Assembly: GCF_945956895.1 (NCBI RefSeq)
Contig: NZ_CAMFJF010000035.1
Location: forward strand, 1 to 36,184
Direction: 5' to 3'
DNA: 36,184 bases
DNA from: an uncultured Allobosea sp.
Lineage (GTDB): Bacteria; Pseudomonadota; Alphaproteobacteria; Rhizobiales; Beijerinckiaceae
The notes below the pieces were generated by a model. That model did not search any database. It was given only the letters and a program-made list of their open reading frames with translations, and was not told the origin of the DNA. Both the position numbers and the translations under genes were made by a program. Every line of letters begins with the position of its first letter. The stretch's first letter is position 1. Positions 1 to 7,907 of the stretch are shown one piece after another.

Positions 1-665
1 GGCGGCACCGTCGACCAGATCGCGAGATTGGTGGTGCCGAGCCAGTAATGGCCGAATTCACCGGAGACCGAGAGGCCCTCCAGGAAGGGCAGGCTGTACT
101 TGGCGGTCACCGAGGCATAGGTGCCGCTCGCCCCGGTGCCGAGCCAATCCCAGGCGTAGAAGACATTGGCGCCGAGCGTCAGGCTCTCTGCGAAGGTGTA
201 GGAGACCTTGCCGTAGACCTCGGTGTAGTCGGTGTTCTTCGGCGTCCAGAACGCGCCGGTGGCATCGATGAGCTGCTTCTCGCTCGGGTAATAGTACTGC
301 ATCACGCCGAGATCGAAGGCGAGGTCGCCGAACTTCGGCCGGATCCCGCCGTAGAAATCGATCTCGGCATCGGGCCGCGTCGCCAGATCGACGCTAGAGC
401 CGTAGACGCCGAGATAAAACAGGTTGTTGTAGATCTGCAGCTCGGCGCCGCCGCCGATGCCGGGCTTGCGGTTGGTCTGCGAGATGCCGCGGAAATTGTA
501 GTCGGTCTGGGCCTTCACGTTGACGGCGATATCGAACCAGGTGATCGACGGGACGACCGGGACCGGCGGTGCGCCCTTCTTGCTCGGCAGGTCGGAGGCC
601 TGGGCGCCGCCAATGCCGGCCGCCAGAGCCAGGCCGAGTATCGAGGAACGGAAGAGATCGGACAT
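1..665 (-). CDS. TorF family putative outer-membrane porin (partial, C-terminus outside window)
   Basis: Reading leftward from an ATG at 665, the frame stays open to the window edge (about 221 codons). Residues 1-23 are a signal peptide ending in GGAQA before SDLPSKK. The mature part alternates aromatic and small residues as in an outer-membrane beta-barrel, with DYNFRGISQT and FYGGIRPKFG typical of the TorF/Gcw_chp family. The members I know are predicted barrels of unproven substrate, often found with nutrient-limitation genes. A GAGGGG Shine-Dalgarno lies about nine bases before the ATG. The terminal aromatic residue that would support barrel insertion lies outside the window. Family call is from recognition of the pattern; transport function is not shown. 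Confidence 0.8.
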   Translation of the reverse strand, partial: MSDLFRSSILGLALAAGIGGAQASDLPSKKGAPPVPVVPSITWFDIAVNVKAQTDYNFRGISQTNRKPGIGGGAELQIYNNLFYLGVYGSSVDLATRPDAEIDFYGGIRPKFGDLAFDLGVMQYYYPSEKQLIDATGAFWTPKNTDYTEVYGKVSYTFAESLTLGANVFYAWDWLGTGASGTYASVTAKYSLPFLEGLSVSGEFGHYWLGTTNLAIWSTVP

Positions 666-759
666 CTGCTGGAACCCCTCGCCGCGCGCGGATCGTGCTG
701 TCGTCTCATGAAGCGGGCGGGGGCGGTTTTCCGGCAAGGCGAGCTTTTGGGCTGAACGC

Positions 760-797
760 ACAGCCAAAAAGCAAAGGCCCCCGAAACGAGGGCCTTC
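760..797 (-). terminator. Rho-independent terminator of the YkuD-type lipoprotein gene
   Basis: A perfect 7-bp stem (AAGGCCC at 774-780 with GGGCCTT at 790-796) and a 9-nt loop lies about 80 bases past the stop of the minus-strand gene that ends at 878. Read on the minus strand it is followed by a T-rich run (TTTGCTTTTT). It also separates that gene from the porin promoter. Confidence 0.65.
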
Positions 798-877
798 GCG
801 CCTGCAAAAAAGGCAATCCGGATTATCTGCCGAAGAGTGACAATTATGTTACGCTATCGGGTGATCGTCCGATGGCT

Positions 878-2308
878 TCAGCGTTGCACCGGCTGGCTGG
901 CATAGGCCGCCGTCGACTGGTCGAGACTGGAGGTCCTGAGGCCATTGGCACGGCGCGGCGGCAGCGGCGCGCTGGTGGTCGTCGGCGAAGCCGGGACAAC
1001 CGACGCGATCGGAGCAGAGGCGGTGGTCATGCCCTGGTCAGCCGTGCCGCCGAAGGTCGGCATGAAGCTGAGCGCACGCTGCAGGAACGGCTTCTCCTCG
1101 GCCGTGGCTGCCGGAGCGGCGGGCACGACCGGGGTGGAGGAGGCGCTGGCCAGCACCGGCGCCTGCTGGGCATTGCCCGGGGCGACCTTGGCGAGCTGCG
1201 TCGCGGCAGGGGCCGCGGCCGGGCGCGGCGCCACGACGGGCTTGGTTTCGGCCGGCTTGGCGGGTTCCTCGACCGGCGCTGCAGCGACGGCGGCGAGGAT
1301 GGCATCGTTATCGGCGGAGGCGGCGCGGATGGTCGCCTTGGCCTTGCCGGCATTGTCGAGCACGACGACGCGCGGGCCGGAGGCGAGCGCATCCTCGCGG
1401 CTGATGCCGACATCGCGCGACGCCCAGGAGGCCGAGCGGTTCAGGGCATCGGCGCCGTTGGAGGCCAACGCGCGCTTGAACGAGGCGTGCTGGTCGCCAT
1501 CATCGTAGATCAGCTTGATCGCGGGTGTGCCCTTGGCGACGAGCGCGGCGACCTGGACCTCGTCCTCACGGCGCTTCTCGGCAACGGCGGCCGGGGCCTG
1601 GCCGCCATTGAAGACATAGCGGCCGCCGGCGACGGACACGGCCGGCTCATCCTTCACGACCTCGAAATAATCCGAGCCTTCCTTCAGGTTCTTCCAGAAG
1701 GCGATGTTGGGGTCGAGCCGGTGCTTGGCCAGGTTCTGCGCGGTCATCCGGAAGGGATAGGCCTGCATCTGCACGGCACGCTGGCCGGCATTCTGCGCCT
1801 CGCGCACCAGGGCATAGATCTCGCCGATCTGGTCGTCCGTCATCGAATAGCAACCGGCCGAGGAGCAGGCGCCGTGCACCATCAGATGCGCGCCGGTGCG
1901 GCCGTAGGAGCGGTCATAGGCGTTGGGATAGCCCATGTTGAACGAGACGTAATAGGACGAGTTCGGGTTCATCTGCTGGGGCGCGATGGCATAGAAGCCC
2001 TCCGGCGCCATGCGATCGCCCTCGCGGACCTTCGGACCGAGCTGGCCGGACCAGCGGCACATGGGATAAGTCTTCAGCAGCGCGTACCGGCCGTCGGCCT
2101 TGCGCTTCCAGACCTCGAGCTCCGATTCCTTCTTGAAGGAACGGATGATGATCGGCTGGTCCTTGCTCATGCCCTTCTCGGACATGAGGGCATAGGTCGC
2201 GCTCGGAATCGGGATGTTGTGCCGGGCGGAGCCGCGATAACGGTCCTCCTCGCAGGCAGCTAGCGTCAATGCAACAAAAGCCACGAGCGCGAGTTGCTTG
2301 ATTGCCAC
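878..2308 (-). CDS. L,D-transpeptidase (YkuD/YafK-like) lipoprotein
   Basis: A 476-aa protein from a GTG start at 2308. This start is preferred because it gives a clean lipoprotein signal: a hydrophobic helix at residues 6-17 and the lipobox LAAC ending at Cys19. A longer upstream frame would bury that signal. The YkuD catalytic signature is present as H145-G-A-C-S-S-A-G-C153, with Cys153 the probable nucleophile. The family makes or breaks L,D-crosslinks in peptidoglycan or links lipoproteins to it, so the protein is expected to act in the periplasm as a lipid-anchored enzyme. The YafK-like layout (catalytic domain near the N-terminus, no LysM) leaves open synthesis or hydrolysis. Residues from about 280 onward are Pro/Ala-rich and probably disordered, ending in a basic tail. 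Confidence 0.85.
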   Translation of the reverse strand: MAIKQLALVAFVALTLAACEEDRYRGSARHNIPIPSATYALMSEKGMSKDQPIIIRSFKKESELEVWKRKADGRYALLKTYPMCRWSGQLGPKVREGDRMAPEGFYAIAPQQMNPNSSYYVSFNMGYPNAYDRSYGRTGAHLMVHGACSSAGCYSMTDDQIGEIYALVREAQNAGQRAVQMQAYPFRMTAQNLAKHRLDPNIAFWKNLKEGSDYFEVVKDEPAVSVAGGRYVFNGGQAPAAVAEKRREDEVQVAALVAKGTPAIKLIYDDGDQHASFKRALASNGADALNRSASWASRDVGISREDALASGPRVVVLDNAGKAKATIRAASADNDAILAAVAAAPVEEPAKPAETKPVVAPRPAAAPAATQLAKVAPGNAQQAPVLASASSTPVVPAAPAATAEEKPFLQRALSFMPTFGGTADQGMTTASAPIASVVPASPTTTSAPLPPRRANGLRTSSLDQSTAAYASQPVQR

Positions 2309-2508
2309 GTCGTCAATCCCATCGAACGGCAGGCCGGGGCGCGACCTGTGACTTCGCAAGACGGCCAAATTGTGCCCGTCGACTCGTTGTAGATGCGTTA
2401 GCCTTGAGGGTTCCTTACCATAGGCTTCCCGCGTCTGGCCACATGGTCAACGGGAGGTAAAGAGCTCCTGCTTTCGCGGGTGCGGTATATCTCGCAGCCT
2501 GGGATTGC

Positions 2509-3462
2509 TCAGAGATTGCGGCCGATCGCGAGGAACTTGTCCGCCCGCTTCGCGACGATGTCGTCGGCGCCAAGGCCGGCGAGATCGCCGAGCGCGGCGG
2601 CGATGGCGTCGCCCGCGCGGTTGATCGCGGCCTGGCCGTCGCGATGGGCGCCGCCGGTCGGCTCCTGCACGATCCGGTCGATGATGCCGAATTTCAGCAG
2701 GTCCTGCGCGGTGATCTTCATGCCGGTCGCGGCGTCCTGGGCGCGCGCGGTGTCGCGCCAGAGGATCGAGGCCGCGCCTTCCGGCGAGATCACCGAATAG
2801 ATCGCGTGCTCCAACATCATGACGCGGCTGGCGGCGGCGATCGCGATCGCCCCGCCCGAGCCGCCCTCGCCGATGACGAGGGCCACGCTCGGCGTACGCA
2901 GGCCGAGCCAGGCTTCGGTGGAGCGCGCGATGGCCTCGGCCTGGCCGCGCTCCTCAGCCTCGATGCCGGGATAGGCGCCGGCCGTGTCGACGAAGCTCAG
3001 GACCGGCAGGCCGAAGCGGTCGGCGAGCTCGGCCAGGCGCACGGCCTTGCGGTAACCCTCGGGCTTCGGCATGCCGAAATTGTGCCGGATGCGGGTTTCG
3101 GTCGAATCGCCCTTCTCCTGGCCGATGACGCAGACCGGCTCGCCGCGGAAGCGGCCGAAACCGCCGACGATGGCTTCGTCCTCGCCGAAGGCGCGATCGC
3201 CGGCGAGCGGAGTGAATTCCGTGATCAGCCCGGCGCAGTAATCCTTGAAATGCGGGCGCTGCGGATGGCGCGCCACCAGCGTCTTCTGCCAGGGCGTCAG
3301 CGCGGCATAGAGCTCCTTCAGCGCCTGGCTGGCGCGGGCGTCGAGCTTGCCGATTTCCTCCGATAGGGAGATGCCGTCGCCGCGTGCCTCGAGGGCCCGC
3401 AGCTCGTCCGCCTTCGCCTCCAGCTCGGCGACCGGTTTCTCGAAATCCAGATAGCTACGCAT
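2509..3462 (-). CDS. accA: Acetyl-CoA carboxylase carboxyltransferase subunit alpha
   Basis: A 317-aa protein, the usual AccA length, from an ATG at 3462 (MRSYLDFEKP). AccA and AccD form the carboxyltransferase that moves CO2 from biotin-carboxyl carrier protein to acetyl-CoA, giving malonyl-CoA for fatty acid synthesis in the cytoplasm. Visible hallmarks are the N-terminal helical region with FEKPVAELEAK, the GEGGSGGAIAI oxyanion/CoA-binding loop and the following SVISPEGAASILW. The frame continues open upstream of 3462, but that extension is basic and low-complexity and matches no AccA. No accD or other acc gene is in the window. Confidence 0.96.
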   Translation of the reverse strand: MRSYLDFEKPVAELEAKADELRALEARGDGISLSEEIGKLDARASQALKELYAALTPWQKTLVARHPQRPHFKDYCAGLITEFTPLAGDRAFGEDEAIVGGFGRFRGEPVCVIGQEKGDSTETRIRHNFGMPKPEGYRKAVRLAELADRFGLPVLSFVDTAGAYPGIEAEERGQAEAIARSTEAWLGLRTPSVALVIGEGGSGGAIAIAAASRVMMLEHAIYSVISPEGAASILWRDTARAQDAATGMKITAQDLLKFGIIDRIVQEPTGGAHRDGQAAINRAGDAIAAALGDLAGLGADDIVAKRADKFLAIGRNL

Positions 3463-3565
3463 CGTGATCCAGTTCAGATTCCGCGCCGAAAGCGGGCGGA
3501 GCGGCGGTTTATAGTGAAACCGGGCTTGAAAAGCGGCGGACCTTGGCCGCGCCACGGCGAAATTG

Positions 3566-4333
3566 TCAACCCGTTCCTGGCCTGACGGGTGGGTTTGCCG
3601 CACGCGGCGTCGGTGAAGCCTGCGGAAGCAGGACGGGTCTGAGCGCAAAGCTGCGCCGTGTCGCCCGCAAGGGCGCGCGCCGGTAGAACTGCTTGGTGGC
3701 GTCGATGATATGGACGCCGGCGAAGGGCAGCGAGAGGCTTGCACCGATCTGTTCCCAGGCCAGCGCCGAGCGCATCATAAGGCGCCTTTGCAGGGGCGGG
3801 ACATAGAGCGCCTCGGTCCAGTGCTCGGGCGAGAACTCGGCGCCACGCATCAAGGCCGAGAGCTGGCGCCGGCTGAAGGGGCGGCCCTGGCCGAAGGGCG
3901 TGCCGTCCATGCGGGCCCAGAGCCCGCGCCGGTTCGGCACGACGAGGATCATCCGCCCGCCGGGATTGAGCACGCGCGAGACCTCTTCCAGCAGGTCGTC
4001 CGGGCTTTCCGTTTCTTCCAGCGCGTGGACGAGCACGACCCGGTCGATCGAGGCCGTCGGCAAGGGCAGCAGCGTCGGCTCGACCAGGGCGGAGGCCGAG
4101 AGGCCGGGCGAGGGCCAATTCACCACGCCCTGCGCTGCCGGCATGAAGGCGATGGTCCGCTCGGCCTGCATCCCGAGCACGGAGAGATAGGGCGTCGAAT
4201 AGCCGAGGCCGAGCAGGCGCTGGCGCGCGCAATCCGGCCAGAAGCGCAGCATCGCCCGGCCGATGAAGCGCCGGGCCACATGGCCGAGCGGGCTCGCATA
4301 GAAGGCGCGCAGATCGACGACGTCGAGAGGCAT
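3566..4333 (-). CDS. Class I SAM-dependent methyltransferase
   Basis: A 255-aa protein from an ATG at 4333 (MPLDVVDLRAFY). It has a methyltransferase fold: a first acidic region near DRVVLVHALEETE, then LLEEVSRVLNPGGRMILVVPNRRGLWARMDGTPFGQGRPFS, the post-motif segment of Methyltransf_11 proteins. The classical GxGxG loop is degenerate, as in other members of this alphaproteobacterial group. The substrate cannot be read from sequence. It is divergent from gloB with about 140 bp between the starts, so the two may share a control region. An upstream in-frame ATG at 4423 would add 30 residues without methyltransferase character and run toward gloB, so the shorter start is chosen. Confidence 0.82.
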   Translation of the reverse strand: MPLDVVDLRAFYASPLGHVARRFIGRAMLRFWPDCARQRLLGLGYSTPYLSVLGMQAERTIAFMPAAQGVVNWPSPGLSASALVEPTLLPLPTASIDRVVLVHALEETESPDDLLEEVSRVLNPGGRMILVVPNRRGLWARMDGTPFGQGRPFSRRQLSALMRGAEFSPEHWTEALYVPPLQRRLMMRSALAWEQIGASLSLPFAGVHIIDATKQFYRRAPLRATRRSFALRPVLLPQASPTPRAANPPVRPGTG

Positions 4334-4473
4334 GGCGCCTGAGATGGAACGCACAAGGCCCGAACGCAAGGGCTGTCCTGCGGCAGGGCCGGGTTGATCG
4401 GCGGCCGGGCATGGCCCATGCAAGGCGCATGACCGCCTGCCGTTCCGGTGGGCCGCCCCTGCCGGAGGAAGCC

Positions 4474-5238
4474 ATGCCGCTCGACCTTCACGTCTTCCGT
4501 ACGCTCAACGACAATGCGGGCGCACTGCTCCATGACCCCGCCAGCGGTGCCTGCGCCGCCATCGATGTGCCCGAGGCGAGCGAGACGCTTGCCGCCGCCA
4601 GGGCCAAGGGCTGGACGATCAGCGACATCTTCATCACTCATGCCCATCACGACCACACGCAGGGCGTCGCCGAAGTGAAGCAGGCCACGGGCGCCCATGT
4701 CGTCGGTCCGGCCGATGCGCGGACGGGCGCGCCGATCGACCGGGTTCTGGGTGAGGGCGACACGGTGTCTTTCGGTGGCGAAAGCTTCGAGATCTGGCAT
4801 ACGCCCGGCCATTCCGATGGTCATCTCAGCTTTGTCGGGCGCGGGGCCAGGCTCGCCCTGGTCGGCGACGTCGTCTTCGTCATGGGCTGCGGGCGGGTCC
4901 AGCCCGGCCAGATGGAGCGGATGTGGACTTCGCTCTCGCGCCTGATGGCGCTGCCGGGCGATGTCCGCCTGCTCGGCGGCCATGACTACACCCTCTCCAA
5001 TGCCCGCTTCGCCCGCTCGGTCGATTCCGCGAACGAGGCGCTCAAGGCGCGCTTCGCCGAGGCCGAGAAGGCCAAGGCCGAGGGCCGTTTCTGGGCGCTG
5101 ACCACGGTCGCCGAGGAAAAGGCGACCAATCCGTTTTTCCGGGCCGGCGAGCCGGCGCTGGCGAAGGCGGTGGGCCTGCCCGGCGCTGCGCCGGGCGCAG
5201 TCTTCGCGGCCTTGCGCGAAGCCAAGAACCGGTTCTGA
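4474..5238 (+). CDS. gloB: Hydroxyacylglutathione hydrolase (glyoxalase II)
   Basis: A 254-aa metallo-beta-lactamase-fold hydrolase. The metal-binding signature T-H56-A-H58-H-D60-H61 is intact, as are HTPGHSDGH, the bridging Asp in LVGDVVF and the late His in GGHDYTLSNARFA. It hydrolyses S-D-lactoylglutathione to D-lactate and glutathione, the second step of methylglyoxal detoxification, in the cytoplasm. The ATG at 4474 is preferred over 4411 because GGAGG stands at 4464-4468 and the family normally begins MPLDLHVF. It is the first gene of a compact operon: the cupin gene begins two bases after its stop. Confidence 0.93.
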   Translation: MPLDLHVFRTLNDNAGALLHDPASGACAAIDVPEASETLAAARAKGWTISDIFITHAHHDHTQGVAEVKQATGAHVVGPADARTGAPIDRVLGEGDTVSFGGESFEIWHTPGHSDGHLSFVGRGARLALVGDVVFVMGCGRVQPGQMERMWTSLSRLMALPGDVRLLGGHDYTLSNARFARSVDSANEALKARFAEAEKAKAEGRFWALTTVAEEKATNPFFRAGEPALAKAVGLPGAAPGAVFAALREAKNRF

Positions 5239-5240
5239 CG

Positions 5241-5702
5241 ATGACGATGCGGCTGGACGGGCTGACGGCGGCGGAGGTCATCCGCCTGCTCGATCTCAAG
5301 CCCCATCCGGAAGGCGGCCATTATCGCGAGACTTTTCGCGATCCGGCCGGGCCGGAGGGCAGGGGGTTCTCGACCGCGATCTATTATCTGCTCGATACCG
5401 GCGAGACTTCGGAATGGCACCGCGTCGATGCCGCCGAAATCTGGCACCATTACGCCGGGGCGCCGCTGGTGATCACGGTTTCGCCGAACGGCCATGATGC
5501 TTCGGCCCATCATCTTGGCACCGAGCTTGCTGCCGGCCAGCGGCCGCAATTCGTGGTGCCGGCCGGCTGGTGGCAGAGCGCGACCTCGCTCGGCGCCTGG
5601 ACGCTGGTCGGCTGCACGGTCGCGCCGGGTTTCGAATTCAAGGGCTTCGAGATGGCGTCGCCGGGCTGGCGGCCGACACCGCGCAAGCCTTCCGGGGGAT
5701 AA
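5241..5702 (+). CDS. Cupin domain protein, DUF985 (cupin_5) family
   Basis: A 153-aa single-domain cupin of normal length for DUF985. Conserved family segments are HPEGGHYRETFRDP near the N-terminus, WHRVDAAEIWHHYAG in the middle, and VPAGWWQSA followed by WTLVGCTVAPGFEFKGFE near the end. Structures of this family show a small cupin barrel, but no reaction is established; nucleotide-sugar or small-molecule binding has been suggested. It starts two bases after the gloB stop and ends one base before the GNAT start, so it is almost certainly co-transcribed and probably translationally coupled with both. Confidence 0.87.
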   Translation: MTMRLDGLTAAEVIRLLDLKPHPEGGHYRETFRDPAGPEGRGFSTAIYYLLDTGETSEWHRVDAAEIWHHYAGAPLVITVSPNGHDASAHHLGTELAAGQRPQFVVPAGWWQSATSLGAWTLVGCTVAPGFEFKGFEMASPGWRPTPRKPSGG

Positions 5703-5703
5703 A

Positions 5704-6462
5704 ATGCTGACAAGGACGGACGACAGCGAATTCGTGCTCGGCTGCGAGCGGCGCATCATCAATGCCTGGCCGGCCTTGTCGACGCTCGTCGTCGGCGACT
5801 GGGTGCTGCGCTTCGCCAACGGCTATTCGGGCCGGGCCAATTCGGCGACACCATTGAGCTATGGCGCTGAGCTCGACGGCGCGATGCTCGACCTGATCGA
5901 GGAGCTCTATCGCGCCGACGGATTGACCCCCGCGATCCGCCTGACGCCGCTGGTGGCGGATGCGACGCGCGCCGCCGTGCTGGAGCGCGGCTACCGGGTC
6001 AAGGACAAGTCCTTCGGCCAGATCGCGCCGCTTGCCGGTTTCACGGCGTCCGAGGAGGCGGAATTGCAGATCGAGGCGCGCCCAAGCCAGGAATGGACGG
6101 CCGGTGTTGCCGCCCTGCAAAGCGGCAACAAGACCCATGCCGGCAATCTCGCTGGTATCATCGAGAAGGTCCGGCTGCCGGCCGCTTTCGCGACCTGGCT
6201 GGTCGAGGGGGAGGCGGTCGCCTTCGGCATGAGCGTCGCCGAGCGCGGCATGGCCGAGATCGGCCTGATCTGCGTCCATCCCGATCATCGCGGCCATGGC
6301 TATGGCCGAAAGATCATGCAGGGGCTGATGGGCTGGGCCGCGGCGACGGGCTGTCACAGCGCCTATCTGCAGGTCGAGCAGAGCAATGCCGTTGCGATCA
6401 ACCTCTATGGCAGCCTCGGTTTCCGGCAGCTCTATGCCTACGAGACGCGCATTCTCGATTGA
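5704..6462 (+). CDS. GNAT family N-acetyltransferase (two-part, 252 aa)
   Basis: A 252-aa protein beginning at the ATG one base after the cupin stop. The C-terminal half is a GNAT acetyl-CoA domain with the motif VHPDHRGHGYGRKIMQGL and the later LQVEQSNAVAINLYGSLGFRQLYAYETR, where NxxAxxLYxxxGF is typical. The N-terminal 110 residues (ERRIINAWPAL, LRFANGYSGRANSA) match a subgroup with a degenerate first GNAT-like half. The acceptor is unknown. It is the last gene of the gloB operon; nothing in the sequence links it directly to methylglyoxal chemistry. Confidence 0.87.
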   Translation: MLTRTDDSEFVLGCERRIINAWPALSTLVVGDWVLRFANGYSGRANSATPLSYGAELDGAMLDLIEELYRADGLTPAIRLTPLVADATRAAVLERGYRVKDKSFGQIAPLAGFTASEEAELQIEARPSQEWTAGVAALQSGNKTHAGNLAGIIEKVRLPAAFATWLVEGEAVAFGMSVAERGMAEIGLICVHPDHRGHGYGRKIMQGLMGWAAATGCHSAYLQVEQSNAVAINLYGSLGFRQLYAYETRILD

Positions 6463-6465
6463 CGG

Positions 6466-6560
6466 GCGTCATTCTCGGGCTTGACCCGAGAATCTCTGGC
6501 CGGAGAAGGTGCCGGAGCATCCGCGTCACGAGATGCCCGGGTCAAGCCCGGGCATGACGC
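6466..6560. repeat. REP-like palindromic element, family A (copy 1)
   Basis: The convergent gap between the GNAT gene and the DUF2938 gene is filled by an element bounded by GCGTCAT and ATGACGC. It has two perfect 9-bp hairpins: ATTCTCGGG/CCCGAGAAT at 6471-6493 and ATGCCCGGG/CCCGGGCAT at 6533-6555, each with a 5-nt loop. The loops (CTTGA, TCAAG) are reverse complements. The same architecture recurs at 15649-15727. Either hairpin could end transcription. Confidence 0.75.
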
Positions 6561-6567
6561 GTGGAAT

Positions 6568-7044
6568 CTACCGCGTCAGCAGCGCCGTGCCGTAGAGGCC
6601 GATGGCGAAGAGCGTGTGGCTGACGAAGTTCAGCAGGCGGATCTGGTTCGCGTTCGGCTTCTTCGAGGCGGCGATGCCCATGCCCATCCCGGGCTGCAGG
6701 ATAAACCAGCCGCAGCCGATCGTCGCCCAACCGACGACGAGCGCCGGCAGGAAGGTCGGGTTACGGACCCAGCCGGCACCGGCGATCATCAGCACGATGC
6801 CGGCGAAGGCGATGCCGACGAGATAATGGCAGATCCAGCCAATCGCGAGCTCGCCGGCGACCGGTTCGGATTTCGCGATGTCCTCATGCCGGACGCGGCC
6901 GCGCGGTAGATGGGCGAACCAGCGGCCGGGCATCGCCCAGTTCGGCTGGGGAAAGCCGAAAAGTCGCAGGAATTGAGCCCAGATATCGGTCAACGCGGTC
7001 GCGCCGACCCCGATGATCACCATCCGCAAGATCAGATCCGACAC
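6568..7044 (-). CDS. DUF2938 family membrane protein
   Basis: A 158-aa integral membrane protein with four predicted helices (residues about 5-25, 68-92, 98-118 and 135-155). DUF2938 segments are visible: IGVGATALTDIWAQFLRLFG, NWAMPGRWFAHLPRGRVRH, GELAIGWICHYLVGIAFA and LQPGMGMGIAASKKPNANQIR. Function is unknown in the family. The GTG at 7044 is chosen because a G-rich Shine-Dalgarno-like run precedes it and family members begin at the equivalent SDLxLR; an ATG at 7065 would add seven residues. It stands alone, convergent with the gloB operon. Confidence 0.82.
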   Translation of the reverse strand: MSDLILRMVIIGVGATALTDIWAQFLRLFGFPQPNWAMPGRWFAHLPRGRVRHEDIAKSEPVAGELAIGWICHYLVGIAFAGIVLMIAGAGWVRNPTFLPALVVGWATIGCGWFILQPGMGMGIAASKKPNANQIRLLNFVSHTLFAIGLYGTALLTR

Positions 7045-7234
7045 GTTTCGCCCCCCGAACCGCATCGACGCGGCTTGCCACCTGTTGGAGCGGCGATCGC
7101 GGCAGCGGTCAACAGCCGCAGCGATCCGGCTGCGCGCAGGGGCACTGCATGCGGCGCATCGCCCCGACAGCGGAACCGCGATAGCTGCCGGCGGGTTGCC
7201 TCCGCGGGTGCATTAACGAGCGAGGGGGAAGATC

Positions 7235-7696
7235 ATGGCCACGGCGACCGCCGAGACGCCACGCCATGCTGCCAAGGCCGCGACCGGGCCGCATGGCGCC
7301 GTCGAGCTGCCCTCGGTCGTGGTCACCAGTTACAATCTGGAGGTTCGCGACGATGACGGCTTCGTCGGCGACAAGGCGAGCCGCGGCGCCTTCACCGGCG
7401 TCGGCTACCCCGGACTGATCCAGCCCGACGGCGCCATTGACCGGGGTGCGCAGAACCTGCCCGGCAATTGGGAAAGCAGCCGCTTCAACCTCGTCGACAG
7501 CATCCGTGATCTCGTGCCGGAGATCGGCGACCACGACATCGAAGTGCTGATGCTCAACGATGCCGTGATTCAGGGCCCGAGCGAGATGCCGGCGATGCAG
7601 GATGTCGAGAACTGGGCCGTGCTGACGATCGGCACCGGCCTCGGCAACGCGAGCTACCGCAACCGCGCCAAGGCCGGGGGCAAGGCGCGCGATTGA
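7235..7696 (+). CDS. ROK-kinase-related protein, apparently with a large internal deletion
   Basis: A 153-aa frame with a strong Shine-Dalgarno (GAGGGGGAA) before the ATG at 7235. Residues 22-53 (VELPSVVVTSYNLEVRDDDGFVGDKASRGAF) resemble the extreme N-terminus, and residues 56-144 (GYPGLIQPDGAIDRGAQNLPGNWE, then LNDAVIQGPSE and LTIGTGLGNA) the C-terminal part, of a longer alphaproteobacterial ROK-like sugar kinase as I remember it. The phosphate-binding DIGGT motif and sugar site that should lie between are missing, and the parts join in frame near residues 53-56. It is therefore unlikely to be an active kinase. The frame is open and looks translated, so it is listed as a gene, but it may be a decaying remnant. 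Confidence 0.6.
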   Translation: MATATAETPRHAAKAATGPHGAVELPSVVVTSYNLEVRDDDGFVGDKASRGAFTGVGYPGLIQPDGAIDRGAQNLPGNWESSRFNLVDSIRDLVPEIGDHDIEVLMLNDAVIQGPSEMPAMQDVENWAVLTIGTGLGNASYRNRAKAGGKARD

Positions 7697-7907
7697 GCGC
7701 GCGTGGCTGAAAGCTGCTGCCTTGCCATCTTCAGGTCGTGTTTTGCGGGGATGAGGCGGCGGGGTCCGTCTCACCGCTCCGTTCCCTCCGCAAGCCCGGG
7801 AGCCCTTTGTGCCGGTCGAATTCCGCTCTTCATCTTGCCTTGCGGGCATGGCTGTGCCGAGGGTCGAGCCGGAGCCGAATCATCTGCAAGGACAGGGCCG
7901 CACCTTC

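Noticed and set aside
2369..2508. CtrA-like binding site before the YkuD-type gene (TTAG ... TTACCAT)
   Set aside because: Half-sites are imperfect and the spacing does not match TTAA-N7-TTAA.
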